A DNA stretch of 64,000 nt from Streptomyces aureoverticillatus. Its GTDB lineage: Bacteria > Actinomycetota > Actinomycetes > Streptomycetales > Streptomycetaceae. Below, piece after piece: positions 31,494 to 38,802 of this stretch. The notes beneath the pieces are model-generated. The model worked only from the letters and a program-made list of their open reading frames with translations, did not search any database and was not told the DNA's origin. Position numbers and translations under genes: made by a program. The stretch covers positions 620,001 to 684,000 of the forward strand of contig NZ_BMSY01000005.1 of NCBI RefSeq assembly GCF_014649395.1, written 5' to 3'. Within the stretch, counting starts at the first letter, position 1. Each line of letters begins with the position of its first letter.

Positions 31494-32633
31494 CTACACG
31501 CCCCAGCTGACGTTCGTCCAGTGCTTCCACTTGGGCCGGCCGTTGTGCTGACCCACCTTCACCGCGACCTGATGCTGGGTGCCCCGGGAACTGCGCGCAC
31601 TGCCCTTCCAATAGCTGCTCATCTTCCCGGCTTCGCTGTACTTGTAGATCAGCTGCTTGTCGCAGACGTCGAAGTTTGCTGCCACGCTGACCTTCCACAG
31701 CGTGACGCTCGCACTCCTGGCACGGCAATCGTTGCGGTCCTGGCTGGCGATCGGTGCCCAGTCCTGCCAGTACACCTTCGGACCGGACGGGTTGCGCTTC
31801 ACACCATGCCCACAACTCTTGATGGCAAAATTGCCATAGCTGTCACAGGTACTCATGGCGCGCTTGGAGTAGAAGTTCCACGACTTGTTCCCGTCGTACT
31901 TCTCCACCCAGTTCTGATAGCAGGAGTCGTTGAAGGCAGTTGAGATCTTCGAACCGTCAACCCACTTGGTTCCCGCCACTTTACGCCGAAAGCAGTTACC
32001 GGCAATCTTCTTCGCGTACGGCCGTGTTGCCGCGGCGGCCTTGAACGAGGAACCCTGCGAAGCTTCTTCGGGATCATCCTGGACGGCGTCATCGGCCTCC
32101 GGTGCCTCCTCCCACTCGACACTCAGGTCGCAGCGGTCGGGCCTGTCAGGGGCCTCGTCCGAGTCGAGCGGCATCCCGGTCTCCCCATCGTTCACCGTGT
32201 AGGTGATGTTGGTGACGCTCTGAGGAGCCACCAAGACTTCGCTGTCCCGGCCCTCGCACACCGAGGCGGGCAGGTTCAGTTGAGAGGCGACCTTGGACAT
32301 GTCGACCTCGAGGACCCTGTAATCGCCCCGCAGGTCAGCAGCCCGCACGGCCGACCTCTTGGCCTTCAGTCGGCCTTTTCCCGCCCCGGTAAGCTCATCG
32401 GAATTGTGACTGGCGAACTCAGTAAGCTCCTTGTGGCCTTCCCTGGTAGCGGTGATGTCATCCGTATTCGAATTCGCGACGGGAACACTGACCGCAGCCA
32501 TATCGGCGGCTCGCTGCCCCTCGGGGACATCCGCCTGGGCGGCCGGGTTTATGGCAAGAGCTGTACCGGTTGCAGCCAAGGCAACTGCCGCGACGACATA
32601 GGACTGCCTGGGCAAGGCGCGAAACGCGCGCAC
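31494..32633 (-). CDS. Secreted eight-cysteine protein, function unknown
   Basis: 379 residues from a GTG at 32633 with GGAGG upstream. A signal peptide (SYVVAAVALAATGTALAINPAAQA) precedes an acidic, low-complexity first half and a cysteine/tryptophan/aromatic-rich second half (NCFRRK, SCYQNW, STCDSYGNFAIKSCGHG, NDCRARS, FDVCDK) ending in WKHWTNVSWGV. Eight cysteines probably make four disulfides, suggesting a compact extracellular domain. Codon third positions are less G+C-biased than in neighbours. I do not recognise the family. A partner lipoprotein follows 82 bp downstream. Confidence 0.7.
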   Translation of the reverse strand: MRAFRALPRQSYVVAAVALAATGTALAINPAAQADVPEGQRAADMAAVSVPVANSNTDDITATREGHKELTEFASHNSDELTGAGKGRLKAKRSAVRAADLRGDYRVLEVDMSKVASQLNLPASVCEGRDSEVLVAPQSVTNITYTVNDGETGMPLDSDEAPDRPDRCDLSVEWEEAPEADDAVQDDPEEASQGSSFKAAAATRPYAKKIAGNCFRRKVAGTKWVDGSKISTAFNDSCYQNWVEKYDGNKSWNFYSKRAMSTCDSYGNFAIKSCGHGVKRNPSGPKVYWQDWAPIASQDRNDCRARSASVTLWKVSVAANFDVCDKQLIYKYSEAGKMSSYWKGSARSSRGTQHQVAVKVGQHNGRPKWKHWTNVSWGV

Positions 32634-33089
32634 TGGGCCTCCAGTTGATTACTAATTGATGGCGTCGGGGTAGGCAGCATGAGCGTGATCTGCTTGACGA
32701 TGTCGAACCCTCGGCGCAAAAGGCGCATACCGAAGCGCGCGCCCGCGATGTGTCTGTGGGCGGCGGCGAGGAAAGGCGACAAACCATCGACTGAACAGGG
32801 AAAGCGGTTCTCGCAGGGCTGCAACCTGGCGCGGCTCGGCCGGGGTGAGGCACCTAGTTGCGGTCGCTCACCGCAAGTGAGAAGGCATCGCCCATCACTG
32901 GGCTTAGCGAGACCGCCTGCCCCGAGCGGGCAGCGTTGAGACTAGAGCCGTCGTCATCATGAGACCCCCCCGGGTCATCGTGGTCTAAACACGCCAGTTG
33001 GCGCACTATTTGCTGGTTCGTGGCGCAACGTCCTGAAAAGCTATCAGACGTGTCAGCAGCAACAAAAGTTCCGAAAGCGACTGGCGAGG
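32634..33089. other. Low-G+C intergenic stretch, no gene recognised
   Basis: Between the cysteine-rich gene and the acetyltransferase relic lie about 460 bp with lower G+C and scattered short frames on both strands. One minus-strand frame (32549-32824) has a helical look but no recognised family. Near 32997-33035 there is an imperfect inverted repeat around gttggcgca and tggcgcaac. I see no transposase or integrase. Confidence 0.5.
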
Positions 33090-33158
33090 GTGGTGGAGAG
33101 CGCCCTGGGCCGGCCCAGAATGCTCGGACGGTCATGCTTGGGACTGCCCGCCTGCTCC

Positions 33159-33402
33159 TTGAGACGTACCCACTGGGGACAGGGCCTGGCCACCGAGGCC
33201 GCCGCGGCTGCGGTCCGGTTCGGCTTCGGAGCGGGGACTGGACCGGATCGTCAGCGTTGCTCAGGTGGGCAACGGTGCTTCCGAACGGATCATGGCCAAA
33301 CCGGGGATGCACCCGTTCCGTGAGACCGTCGATCCCAGCTGCAACCGGCGAGTACGGATCTTCGAGCTGTCTTCGGACCAGTACGTCACAGCCACTCGTT
33401 GA
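33159..33402 (+). pseudogene. GNAT acetyltransferase remnant with frameshift
   Basis: Frame one reads THWGQGLATEAAAAAVRFGFGAG, the acetyl-CoA-binding R/Q-G-x-G/A helix of a RimJ/RimL-like GNAT; after the GGGG run at 33233-33236 the frame shifts and continues as GLDRIVSVAQVGNGASERIMAK, then PGMHPFRETVDPS, ending at a TGA at 33400. The N-terminal half is missing. The protein was once a normal acetyltransferase and is now a broken relic beside rnpB. Confidence 0.8.
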
Positions 33403-33431
33403 CGGCGGCGACAAGGACGGCGGCGGAATGG

Positions 33432-33849
33432 CAGACGAGTCGGGCTGTACGCCGGGTTCTGTTCCGAGGGATCCTCGCGGGGCCCTCGGCGACGGCCATC
33501 CATCTAGGGCCGGCATTGCTGCCGGCCTCGTGCGGTCTACCCGCGGACTCGGGCGGGCAGCCCTCGGTCGTCCGCGCAGAACCGCCTCTTCTTGCAAAGG
33601 GGCGTTTCCTTTTGACCTTGCTCCAGGTGGGGTTTACCTAGCCGCCTGAGTCACCTCAGGCGCTGGTGGTCTCTTACACCACCGTTTCACCCTTACCCGG
33701 CGCCTGAGCGCCGGGCGGTCTGTTTTCTGTGGCACTGTCCCGCGGGTCACCCCGGGTGGCCGTTAGCCACCACCTTGCCCTGTGGAGCCCGGACGTTCCT
33801 CGGGGAGGTCCACAAGAACCTCCACGCGGCCGTCCGCCCGGCTCGTCTG
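33432..33849 (-). ncRNA. rnpB: RNase P RNA (type A)
   Basis: Read on the minus strand the segment carries the universal RNase P core: gaggaacgtccgggctccac near the 5' end, acagtgccacagaaaac, taagggtgaaacggtggtgt, gaccaccagcgcctgaggtg, ctaggtaaaccccac, and near the 3' end agatggatggccgtcg and acagaacccggcgtacag. The ends pair as stem P1 (cagacgag near 33849 with ctcgtctg near 33432). About 418 nt, as in Streptomyces. It makes the catalytic RNA that trims tRNA 5' ends. The upstream eamA-like frame overlaps its first about 87 nt. Confidence 0.97.
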
Positions 33850-34746
33850 CCGTGTCGACCATGGTACCCGCCGGGGGGCGGGCCGCGGTCCCGAGGCCGC
33901 CGTGGCCAGGAACGAACCGGCGAGGATCAGCGTGAAGGCCGCCGCGAACGAAGGCGTGAGGGATTCGGAGAGGAACGTGAAGCCCGCGGCCGCCGCCACC
34001 GCCGGGTTGATGTACGTGAACACCACCGCGCGCGTCGGCCCCGCCTCGCGGATCAGTTCGAGGAAGACGATGAAGGCGAGGGCCGTGCAGATGACTCCTA
34101 GCCCCGCCAGAGCCGCCAGGGTCCGGGCGTCGGGGACCTCGTCCGGCCACGTCGCCGCCGCCGCGGGGGCGTAGACGACGGCCGCGAGCGTCAGGCACGG
34201 CGCTATCAGTTGCAGCGTCGGTACGTCCTTGAGGTGGCGGGCCACGATCAGCGGGGCGATCGCGTAGCCGAGCGCCGTGATCATCACCTCTGTCAGCGAC
34301 CACGCGTCGCCCCCGGTGAGGTGCGGGACCGTGAGGACCGCCACCCCCGAGAAGCCCAGGGCCAGGCCCGTCACACGGCGCGGGCCGAGGCGTTCGGTGT
34401 CGCCGAAGAAGCGGGCCAGGAGCGCGCCGATGATCGGGACCGCCGCGATCAGCAGTCCCGCCGTGGAGCTGGACAGATGGCGTTCCGCGTCCGTCAGGGT
34501 CCACCACGGGCCCATGATCTCCACGCACGCGAACGCCAGCATCGGGCGCCAGTGCGTGCGCAGCACGGCCGGCATGCCGCCCTGGCGCAGGGCGAAGGGA
34601 AGCAGCAGTGCGGCGCCCAGCGCGCAGCGCGTGAACACCACCATCGACGGCGTCAGATCGCTGTCCACCGCCACCTTGATCATGAGGTACGGGATGCCCC
34701 ACAGGACGCCCATGAGGGAGAAGAGAAGCCAGCCGCGTGCAGTCAT
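33763..34746 (-). CDS. EamA/DMT family transporter running into rnpB
   Basis: 327 residues. Ten predicted helices in two EamA halves: MTARGWLLFSLMGVLWGIPYLMIKVAV, then GLALGFSGVAVLTVPHL; second half YAIAPLIVARHLKDVPTLQLIA, ALAFIVFLELIREAGPTRAVVFTYINPAVAAAAGFTFLSESLT. These drug/metabolite transporters export amino acids or other small molecules. The last about 28 residues (WSTRQTSRADGRVEVLVDL...) are encoded by the rnpB 5' end on the same strand, so the functional protein probably ends at the last helix and the tail is accidental. It follows the AraC gene by 27 bp and is probably its target. Confidence 0.85.
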   Translation of the reverse strand: MTARGWLLFSLMGVLWGIPYLMIKVAVDSDLTPSMVVFTRCALGAALLLPFALRQGGMPAVLRTHWRPMLAFACVEIMGPWWTLTDAERHLSSSTAGLLIAAVPIIGALLARFFGDTERLGPRRVTGLALGFSGVAVLTVPHLTGGDAWSLTEVMITALGYAIAPLIVARHLKDVPTLQLIAPCLTLAAVVYAPAAAATWPDEVPDARTLAALAGLGVICTALAFIVFLELIREAGPTRAVVFTYINPAVAAAAGFTFLSESLTPSFAAAFTLILAGSFLATAASGPRPAPRRVPWSTRQTSRADGRVEVLVDLPEERPGSTGQGGG

Positions 34747-34773
34747 GGGGCGAGTTTCGGACAGGGTGGGTGG

Positions 34774-35790
34774 TCAGGTCTTGAACGTTGTTGCGGGCGC
34801 CGGGGCGAACTGCTGCCGGTGCCTCGGGGGCGCGTCCGGGCGCACGCTGCTGCGGTACGCCGCCGGGGTCACCCCCACCACCCTCCTGAACCAGCGCGTC
34901 AGATGCGCCTGGTCGGCGAAGCCCACCAGGCCCGCCACCGCCGCCGGGCGCAGTCCGCTCTCCAGGAGGCCGCGGGCCCGCGTGACGCGGTGCTGCGCCA
35001 GCCACGCGTACGGCGGCATCCCCGTCGTCGTACGGAAGGCGCGCAGGAGTTGGTAGCGGGACAGGCCGAGTTCGGTGGCCAGTTCGGTGAGGGTGGGGGG
35101 TGTGAGGATCTCGGCCGCCAGGCGGTCGCGGACGGTACGGGCGATGGTGGCCGCGCCCGGGAGGGGGGCGCCGTCGCGAACTCCGGCGCGGTCTCCGGCG
35201 CGGCGGGTGCGTGCGTCGGCGTGGCGGCGGGCGAGGGTGGCGAACAGCTCGGTCAGGCGGGCCTCGGCGGCTAGGGCGGTCAGGGGGTCCGGGGGCTCGG
35301 TTCCCGGGGTCGGGTGCGGGGGCGTTCCCGGGGTCGGGTGCGGGTTCGTGCCCGGGGTCGGGTGCGGGTCCGTGCTCAGGCTCGTGTGTGCCGCCCGCAG
35401 TGCCGCCGCGAGCTGCGGGTCGTCGACTACCGCCTCGCGGAAGTGCGGCAGGGCGCCGGCCCCGTCGGCGAACAGGTCCACCGAGGGGTACATCGCGCGG
35501 TACGCGTAGCCGCCGCCGGGGCCGGGGCGGCCGGTGTGGGTCTCGCCGGGGGCCAGGACCACGACGGCGCCGGGGCCCACGTCCAGGCGGCCGCCGCGGT
35601 AGTCGATGATCTCGCTGCCGCCGACGCAGACGCCCACGGTGAACTCCTCGTGGTAGTGCGGGGCGTAGCGGTGACGGTCGAAGCGGGCCGTCAGGAGGTC
35701 GAGGGTGCCGTCGCCGCCCAAGGGCGCGCGGGTGAAGACCGCGCGCTCGCCGGTGGTGGCGGCCTGTGGGGGTTGTCCGTTGTTCCCCAT
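34774..35790 (-). CDS. AraC family transcriptional regulator
   Basis: 338 residues. The N-terminal cupin sensor domain (FDRHRYAPHYHEEFTVGVCVGGSEIIDYRGG, then VVVLAPGETHTG) leads to a C-terminal AraC DNA-binding domain: LTELATELGLSRYQLLRAFRTTTGMPPYAWLAQHRVTRARGLLESG and AVAGLVGFADQAHLTRWFRRVVGVTPAAYR. A repetitive linker made of PHPTPGT units separates the domains. This type senses a small molecule and activates the neighbouring exporter, here the eamA-like gene downstream; the pair recurs in actinomycetes. Confidence 0.88.
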   Translation of the reverse strand: MGNNGQPPQAATTGERAVFTRAPLGGDGTLDLLTARFDRHRYAPHYHEEFTVGVCVGGSEIIDYRGGRLDVGPGAVVVLAPGETHTGRPGPGGGYAYRAMYPSVDLFADGAGALPHFREAVVDDPQLAAALRAAHTSLSTDPHPTPGTNPHPTPGTPPHPTPGTEPPDPLTALAAEARLTELFATLARRHADARTRRAGDRAGVRDGAPLPGAATIARTVRDRLAAEILTPPTLTELATELGLSRYQLLRAFRTTTGMPPYAWLAQHRVTRARGLLESGLRPAAVAGLVGFADQAHLTRWFRRVVGVTPAAYRSSVRPDAPPRHRQQFAPAPATTFKT

Positions 35791-35853
35791 GTGTCCTCAC
35801 TCCCCTCGTGCCGTCTCAGCTTGCCCGCGTCCGGCCCCGCGCGGACGCGCGTC

Positions 35854-36381
35854 TCACCGTTTGAACGCCTCGACGCCCGTCTTCCATGCCGTCGCCAGGT
35901 CCACGCCCTCCGGAAAGCGGCCGTGGATCTCGAGGATCACCATGCCGTGCGCGAACGCCCAGACGGCGCGGGCCAGTTCGACGTCGTCGCCGCAGACCCG
36001 CAGGAGCGGGGTGGCGGCTCGGGCCTCCAGGCCGGGCGGCAGCGCGTGCCGGGGCAGGGGGCGCTCGGTGGCCAGGCGGTAGAGGTGCGGGTGGGCCAGG
36101 GCCTGGGCGCGGTACGCGTCCGCGAGGGCGGCGAGGGCGCCGGGTGCGCGGGCCGCCGCCGCCTCCATCGCCTCCGCGGACTCGGCGAGCTGCTGCGCGA
36201 TCAGCTCGGTCTCCACCGCCGACTTGTCGGGGAAGTGCTTGTAGAGCGACGGGGCTTTGATGCCGAGGCGGTCGGCGAGGGACCGCATGGTCAGGGCTTC
36301 CGGGCCCGCCTCCTCCACGAGGGTGCGGGCCGCCGCGGCGATCTCCCGGGCTCGGGGGGTGAGCCGGTCCTGGTCAGTCAC
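35854..36381 (-). CDS. TetR/AcrR family regulator, WHG-domain type
   Basis: 175 residues. Helix-turn-helix at the start: REIAAAARTLVEEAGPEALTMRSLADRLGIKAPSLYKHFPDKSAVE. The C-terminal region (AHPHLYRLATERPLPRHALPP, ELARAVWAFAHGMVILEIHGRFPEG) is the TetR C-33/WHG type. Its start overlaps the end of the DUF4260 gene by 8 bp on the same strand, so the two are translationally coupled, and two identical palindromes upstream of the pair are the likely operators. It probably represses its own operon. Confidence 0.88.
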   Translation of the reverse strand: MTDQDRLTPRAREIAAAARTLVEEAGPEALTMRSLADRLGIKAPSLYKHFPDKSAVETELIAQQLAESAEAMEAAAARAPGALAALADAYRAQALAHPHLYRLATERPLPRHALPPGLEARAATPLLRVCGDDVELARAVWAFAHGMVILEIHGRFPEGVDLATAWKTGVEAFKR

Positions 36382-36811
36382 GCTGGAAGCCGTCCTTCGT
36401 CCGCAGTCCGTAGCCGAGGGCGCGATCGTACGAGATGTGGGCGAGCCAGCCGCACAGGGCCGCGAGGATCGGCGGCCAGGTGAGGGGCACGACCGTGTAG
36501 AGGGCCATGAGGCCGAGGGGGACGGTGGCCCGGTGGGCCGCGTTGTAGTACGGGACCGCGCGCGGGGGGAGCTGGCCGTGGGCCGTGCGGGGTGCGTCGC
36601 GCAGGCCTGCCAGGAAGGTGAGGTCGGGGGCGATGAGGAACGCCAGGGCGAAGGTTCCGGCTAGCCAGCCGTGGTTGACGCCCTCGAGGATCGCGAAGGC
36701 CGTCCAGAAGAGGGCGGCTGCCAGCCAGGCTGTGCGTGCGCCTGCGCGGCGGGCGGGGGCGGGATTGGGTGCTTTGGCTGTGGATGCGGCTGGGGCTGTG
36801 GCTGTGGTCAT
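36374..36811 (-). CDS. DUF4260 family membrane protein
   Basis: 145 residues with four membrane helices: AWLAAALFWTAFAILEG, GTFALAFLIAPDLTFLAGL, then YYNAAHRATVPLGLMALYTVVPLTWPPILAALCGWLAHISYDRALGYGLRTKDGFQRD, the last phrase being the DUF4260 hallmark. Function unknown. The Ala/Pro-rich N-terminus is encoded by a repetitive stretch. GAGGAG precedes the ATG. It is the first gene of an operon with the TetR regulator that overlaps its end. Confidence 0.8.
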   Translation of the reverse strand: MTTATAPAASTAKAPNPAPARRAGARTAWLAAALFWTAFAILEGVNHGWLAGTFALAFLIAPDLTFLAGLRDAPRTAHGQLPPRAVPYYNAAHRATVPLGLMALYTVVPLTWPPILAALCGWLAHISYDRALGYGLRTKDGFQRD

Positions 36812-36842
36812 GGTGGGCTCCTCGGGCTTCTCGGAAGCGGCT

Positions 36843-36888
36843 GGCTAACGCTGTTAGCCACGAAAGTACGGCTAACGGTGTTAGCCGT
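36843..36888. promoter_or_regulatory. Two TetR operators GGCTAACnnnGTTAGCC
   Basis: Two perfect palindromes with the same 3-base centre: ggctaacgctgttagcc (36843-36859) and acggctaacggtgttagccgt (36868-36888, extended arms). Centres are about 27 bp apart and lie 40-70 bp upstream of the DUF4260-tetR operon. They are the probable binding sites of the WHG-type TetR regulator. Confidence 0.85.
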
Positions 36889-36904
36889 CAAGGGGGTGGG
36901 TGGG

Positions 36905-37057
36905 GGGTGGGGCCCTGCGGGGCATTCCCCAAGCCCGCCCCTTCCCGAAACCAGGGGCTGCGCCCCTGGACCCCGCCCCGGGCGGGTGGGACAGACCCCC
37001 GCCGATCGCCGCTTCGCGGCTCGTCCTCAAACGCCGGACGGGCTTGTTCGCAGCCGT
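36905..37057 (+). repeat. Interspersed intergenic repeat, copy 3
   Basis: Contains ggtggggccctgcggggcattcc, cccgccccttcccgaaacc, hairpin ccaggggctgcgcccctgg, tcgccgcttcgcggctcgtc and cgccggacgggcttgt. Its right end is the first unit of the tandem array that follows. It lies in the 552 bp gap 36812-37363 between the divergent DUF4260 and merR genes; the gap also holds the TetR operators and the tandem array, and I see no gene in it. Confidence 0.85.
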
Positions 37058-37322
37058 CGGCGCCCGGCGCACCACAGGACGCCGGACAAACTGTTCACCC
37101 CCGTCAGCGCCCAACGCACCACGGGACGCCAGACAAACTCGTTCGCCCCCGTCAGCGCCCAGCGCACCGCAAGACGCCGGACAAACTCGTTCGCCGCCGT
37201 CGGCGCCCAGCGCACCACAGGACGCCGGACACACTGTTCGCCCCCGTCAGCGCCCAGCGCCCAGCGCACCGCAAGACGCCGGACAAACTCGTTCGCCGCC
37301 GTCAGCGCCCAGCGCACCGCCG
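37030..37322 (+). repeat. 48 bp tandem repeat array (6 units)
   Basis: Units begin at about 37030 (the end of the interspersed repeat), 37078, 37125, 37173, 37221 and 37275, each reading like gacgccggacaaactcgttcg...cccagcgcaccgcaa, with small differences; lengths are 47-54 bp, the longest from a 6 bp duplication. Spacer-free, so not CRISPR. It ends just before the merR promoter. Confidence 0.9.
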
Positions 37323-37326
37323 CCGC

Positions 37327-37363
37327 TTGACCTTGTCGTAGCGTCAACGTTTCTACTGGAGGC
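37327..37363 (+). promoter_or_regulatory. MerR-type promoter; transcript possibly leaderless
   Basis: TTGACC (37327-37332) is a good -35 box and tctact (37352-37357) a plausible -10, separated by about 19 bp, the stretched spacing typical of MerR-controlled promoters; ttgac and gtcaa around the spacer form a dyad. The start point would fall near the ATG at 37364, so the mRNA may lack a leader. The GGAGG at 37358-37362 is only one base from the ATG. Confidence 0.45.
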
Positions 37364-38173
37364 ATGCGGATCGGGGAGATCGCGGCTGCCGTGGGGCTGA
37401 CCACGCGGGCCATCAGGCACTATCACCATCTCGGGCTGTTGCCGGAGCCCGCGCGGCGGCCCAATGGGTACCGCGAGTACGGGCTGCGTCAGGCCATCGT
37501 GCTGGCGCGCGTCAAGCGGCTCACCGAGCTGGGGCTCGGCCTCGAGGAGGTGCGGGACGTGCTCGCGGACGACGAGGGGCGTGAACTCACCGAGGTGCTC
37601 GGCGAGTTGGACGCCGACCTGGCGCGGCAGGAGGCGGACATCCGGGCGCGGCGGGAGCGGCTCGCCGAGCTGCTGCGGATGTCGCGGGAGGGGCTGCTGC
37701 CCGGCGAGGGGCCGGTCTCGCCGGGGCTCGCGGAGCTGTTCGGGCGGTTCAGCCCGGCCGAGTCGGCGACCGCCGCCAAGGATCTGGAGCACCTGGCACT
37801 GTTCGACGCCACCGCCGACCCGGGCCGTCGCGACCGCATCTACCTGGCCCTGCGCGAGCTCGCCGACAATCCCGAACTCGCGGCACGCATGCGGGAGTTG
37901 TACGCCCGCATGGACGACCTCGCCGACGCGGCGCCGGACGACCCCCGGGTCGAGCCGCTCGGCGAGGACCTCGCGGCCCTCGTGCCGGACGACCTCCTCG
38001 TGGCCCTCGTACACGGGGGCGAGGGCCACGAGGACGACACCCGGACCCCACCGGACTCCGGCGTGGGCAGTGCCTTCGGTGAGGCGTTCCTCGACGACTT
38101 CGCGCCCGCGCAGGCCGCGGCGGTCCGGCAGATGCTGAAGCTGCTCACCGGACGGGCCGGGTGGACGCCGTGA
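37364..38173 (+). CDS. MerR family transcriptional regulator
   Basis: 269 residues. The N-terminal winged helix is MerR: MRIGEIAAAVGLTTRAIRHYHHLGLLPEPARRPNGYREYGLRQAIVLARVKRLTELGLGLEEVRDVLA. A long coiled helix (ELDADLARQEADIRARRERLAELLRM) leads to an alpha-helical C-terminal domain of about 130 residues of the type found in TipAS-like or other drug-sensing regulators. It probably controls itself and the overlapping downstream membrane-protein gene, by untwisting a long-spacer promoter. Confidence 0.88.
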   Translation: MRIGEIAAAVGLTTRAIRHYHHLGLLPEPARRPNGYREYGLRQAIVLARVKRLTELGLGLEEVRDVLADDEGRELTEVLGELDADLARQEADIRARRERLAELLRMSREGLLPGEGPVSPGLAELFGRFSPAESATAAKDLEHLALFDATADPGRRDRIYLALRELADNPELAARMRELYARMDDLADAAPDDPRVEPLGEDLAALVPDDLLVALVHGGEGHEDDTRTPPDSGVGSAFGEAFLDDFAPAQAAAVRQMLKLLTGRAGWTP

Positions 38174-38802
38174 GGCGGGCGGCGCGGGTCCTGCGCCGGC
38201 TGGTCGCCCACGAGCTGCGCGGGTTCCACAGTCTCGCGCTGTGGGTGGCCCGGCGGCGGCACGGCCTCGGGGCGGGGGCGCGCCCGGCGGCGTACACCGG
38301 ACCGCAGACCGCGCTGCTCTTCGGCTTCGGGTTCGTGGCGGTCGTGGAGACCGTCGTGCTCGCGCTCATCGTGCCGTGGCCCGCCGTGCACGCCGCGTTC
38401 CTCTTCGTGGACGTCTACACGGTGCTCCAGATCGTGGCGCTGCACGCCGCGTGTGTGACGCGACCTCATGTGGTGGGCGCGGACGGGTCGTTGAGGGTGC
38501 GGTACGGGCAGTTCCTCGACCTGCGGATTCCGGCCGCCGACATCGAGCGGGTCCGGGTGGAGCGGCGTTATCCGGAGGGGCGCAACGTCCAGGTCCACGA
38601 CGACGGCACCCTCGACGTCTCCGTCGGCAGCCAGACGACGGTCACCGTCGAGCTCGCCCGGCCGGTCGGCTTCGTACGCCCCATGGGGCTGCGTGCGCGG
38701 GCCCGCGTGGTGCGACTGCACGCGGACGAACCGCGCGCCCTGGTCGACGCGCTCACGCCGGAACGAACAGCACCTGCGCCCGCCCCGGATCCGCTCGGGT
38801 GA
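38170..38802 (+). CDS. Membrane protein, function unknown
   Basis: 210 residues; the GTG at 38170 overlaps the merR stop (GTGA), another GTG lies at 38161. One or two N-terminal helices (QTALLFGFGFVAVVETVVLALIVPWPAVHAAFLFVDVYTVLQIVALHAA) precede a beta-rich cytoplasmic part (SLRVRYGQFLDLRIPAADIERVRVERRYPEGRNV, then TTVTVELARPVGF) resembling PH-like membrane proteins. The gene is translationally coupled to merR and likely its target. Its last 50 bp overlap the convergent ribonuclease gene. Confidence 0.7.
   Translation: MRRAARVLRRLVAHELRGFHSLALWVARRRHGLGAGARPAAYTGPQTALLFGFGFVAVVETVVLALIVPWPAVHAAFLFVDVYTVLQIVALHAACVTRPHVVGADGSLRVRYGQFLDLRIPAADIERVRVERRYPEGRNVQVHDDGTLDVSVGSQTTVTVELARPVGFVRPMGLRARARVVRLHADEPRALVDALTPERTAPAPAPDPLG

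Noticed and set aside
33020..33649. Plus-strand protein covering the rnpB region
   Set aside because: It reads antisense through RNase P RNA, whose conserved core explains the sequence.
37030..37322. CRISPR array
   Set aside because: Units are directly adjacent and diverged, with no unique spacers and no cas genes.
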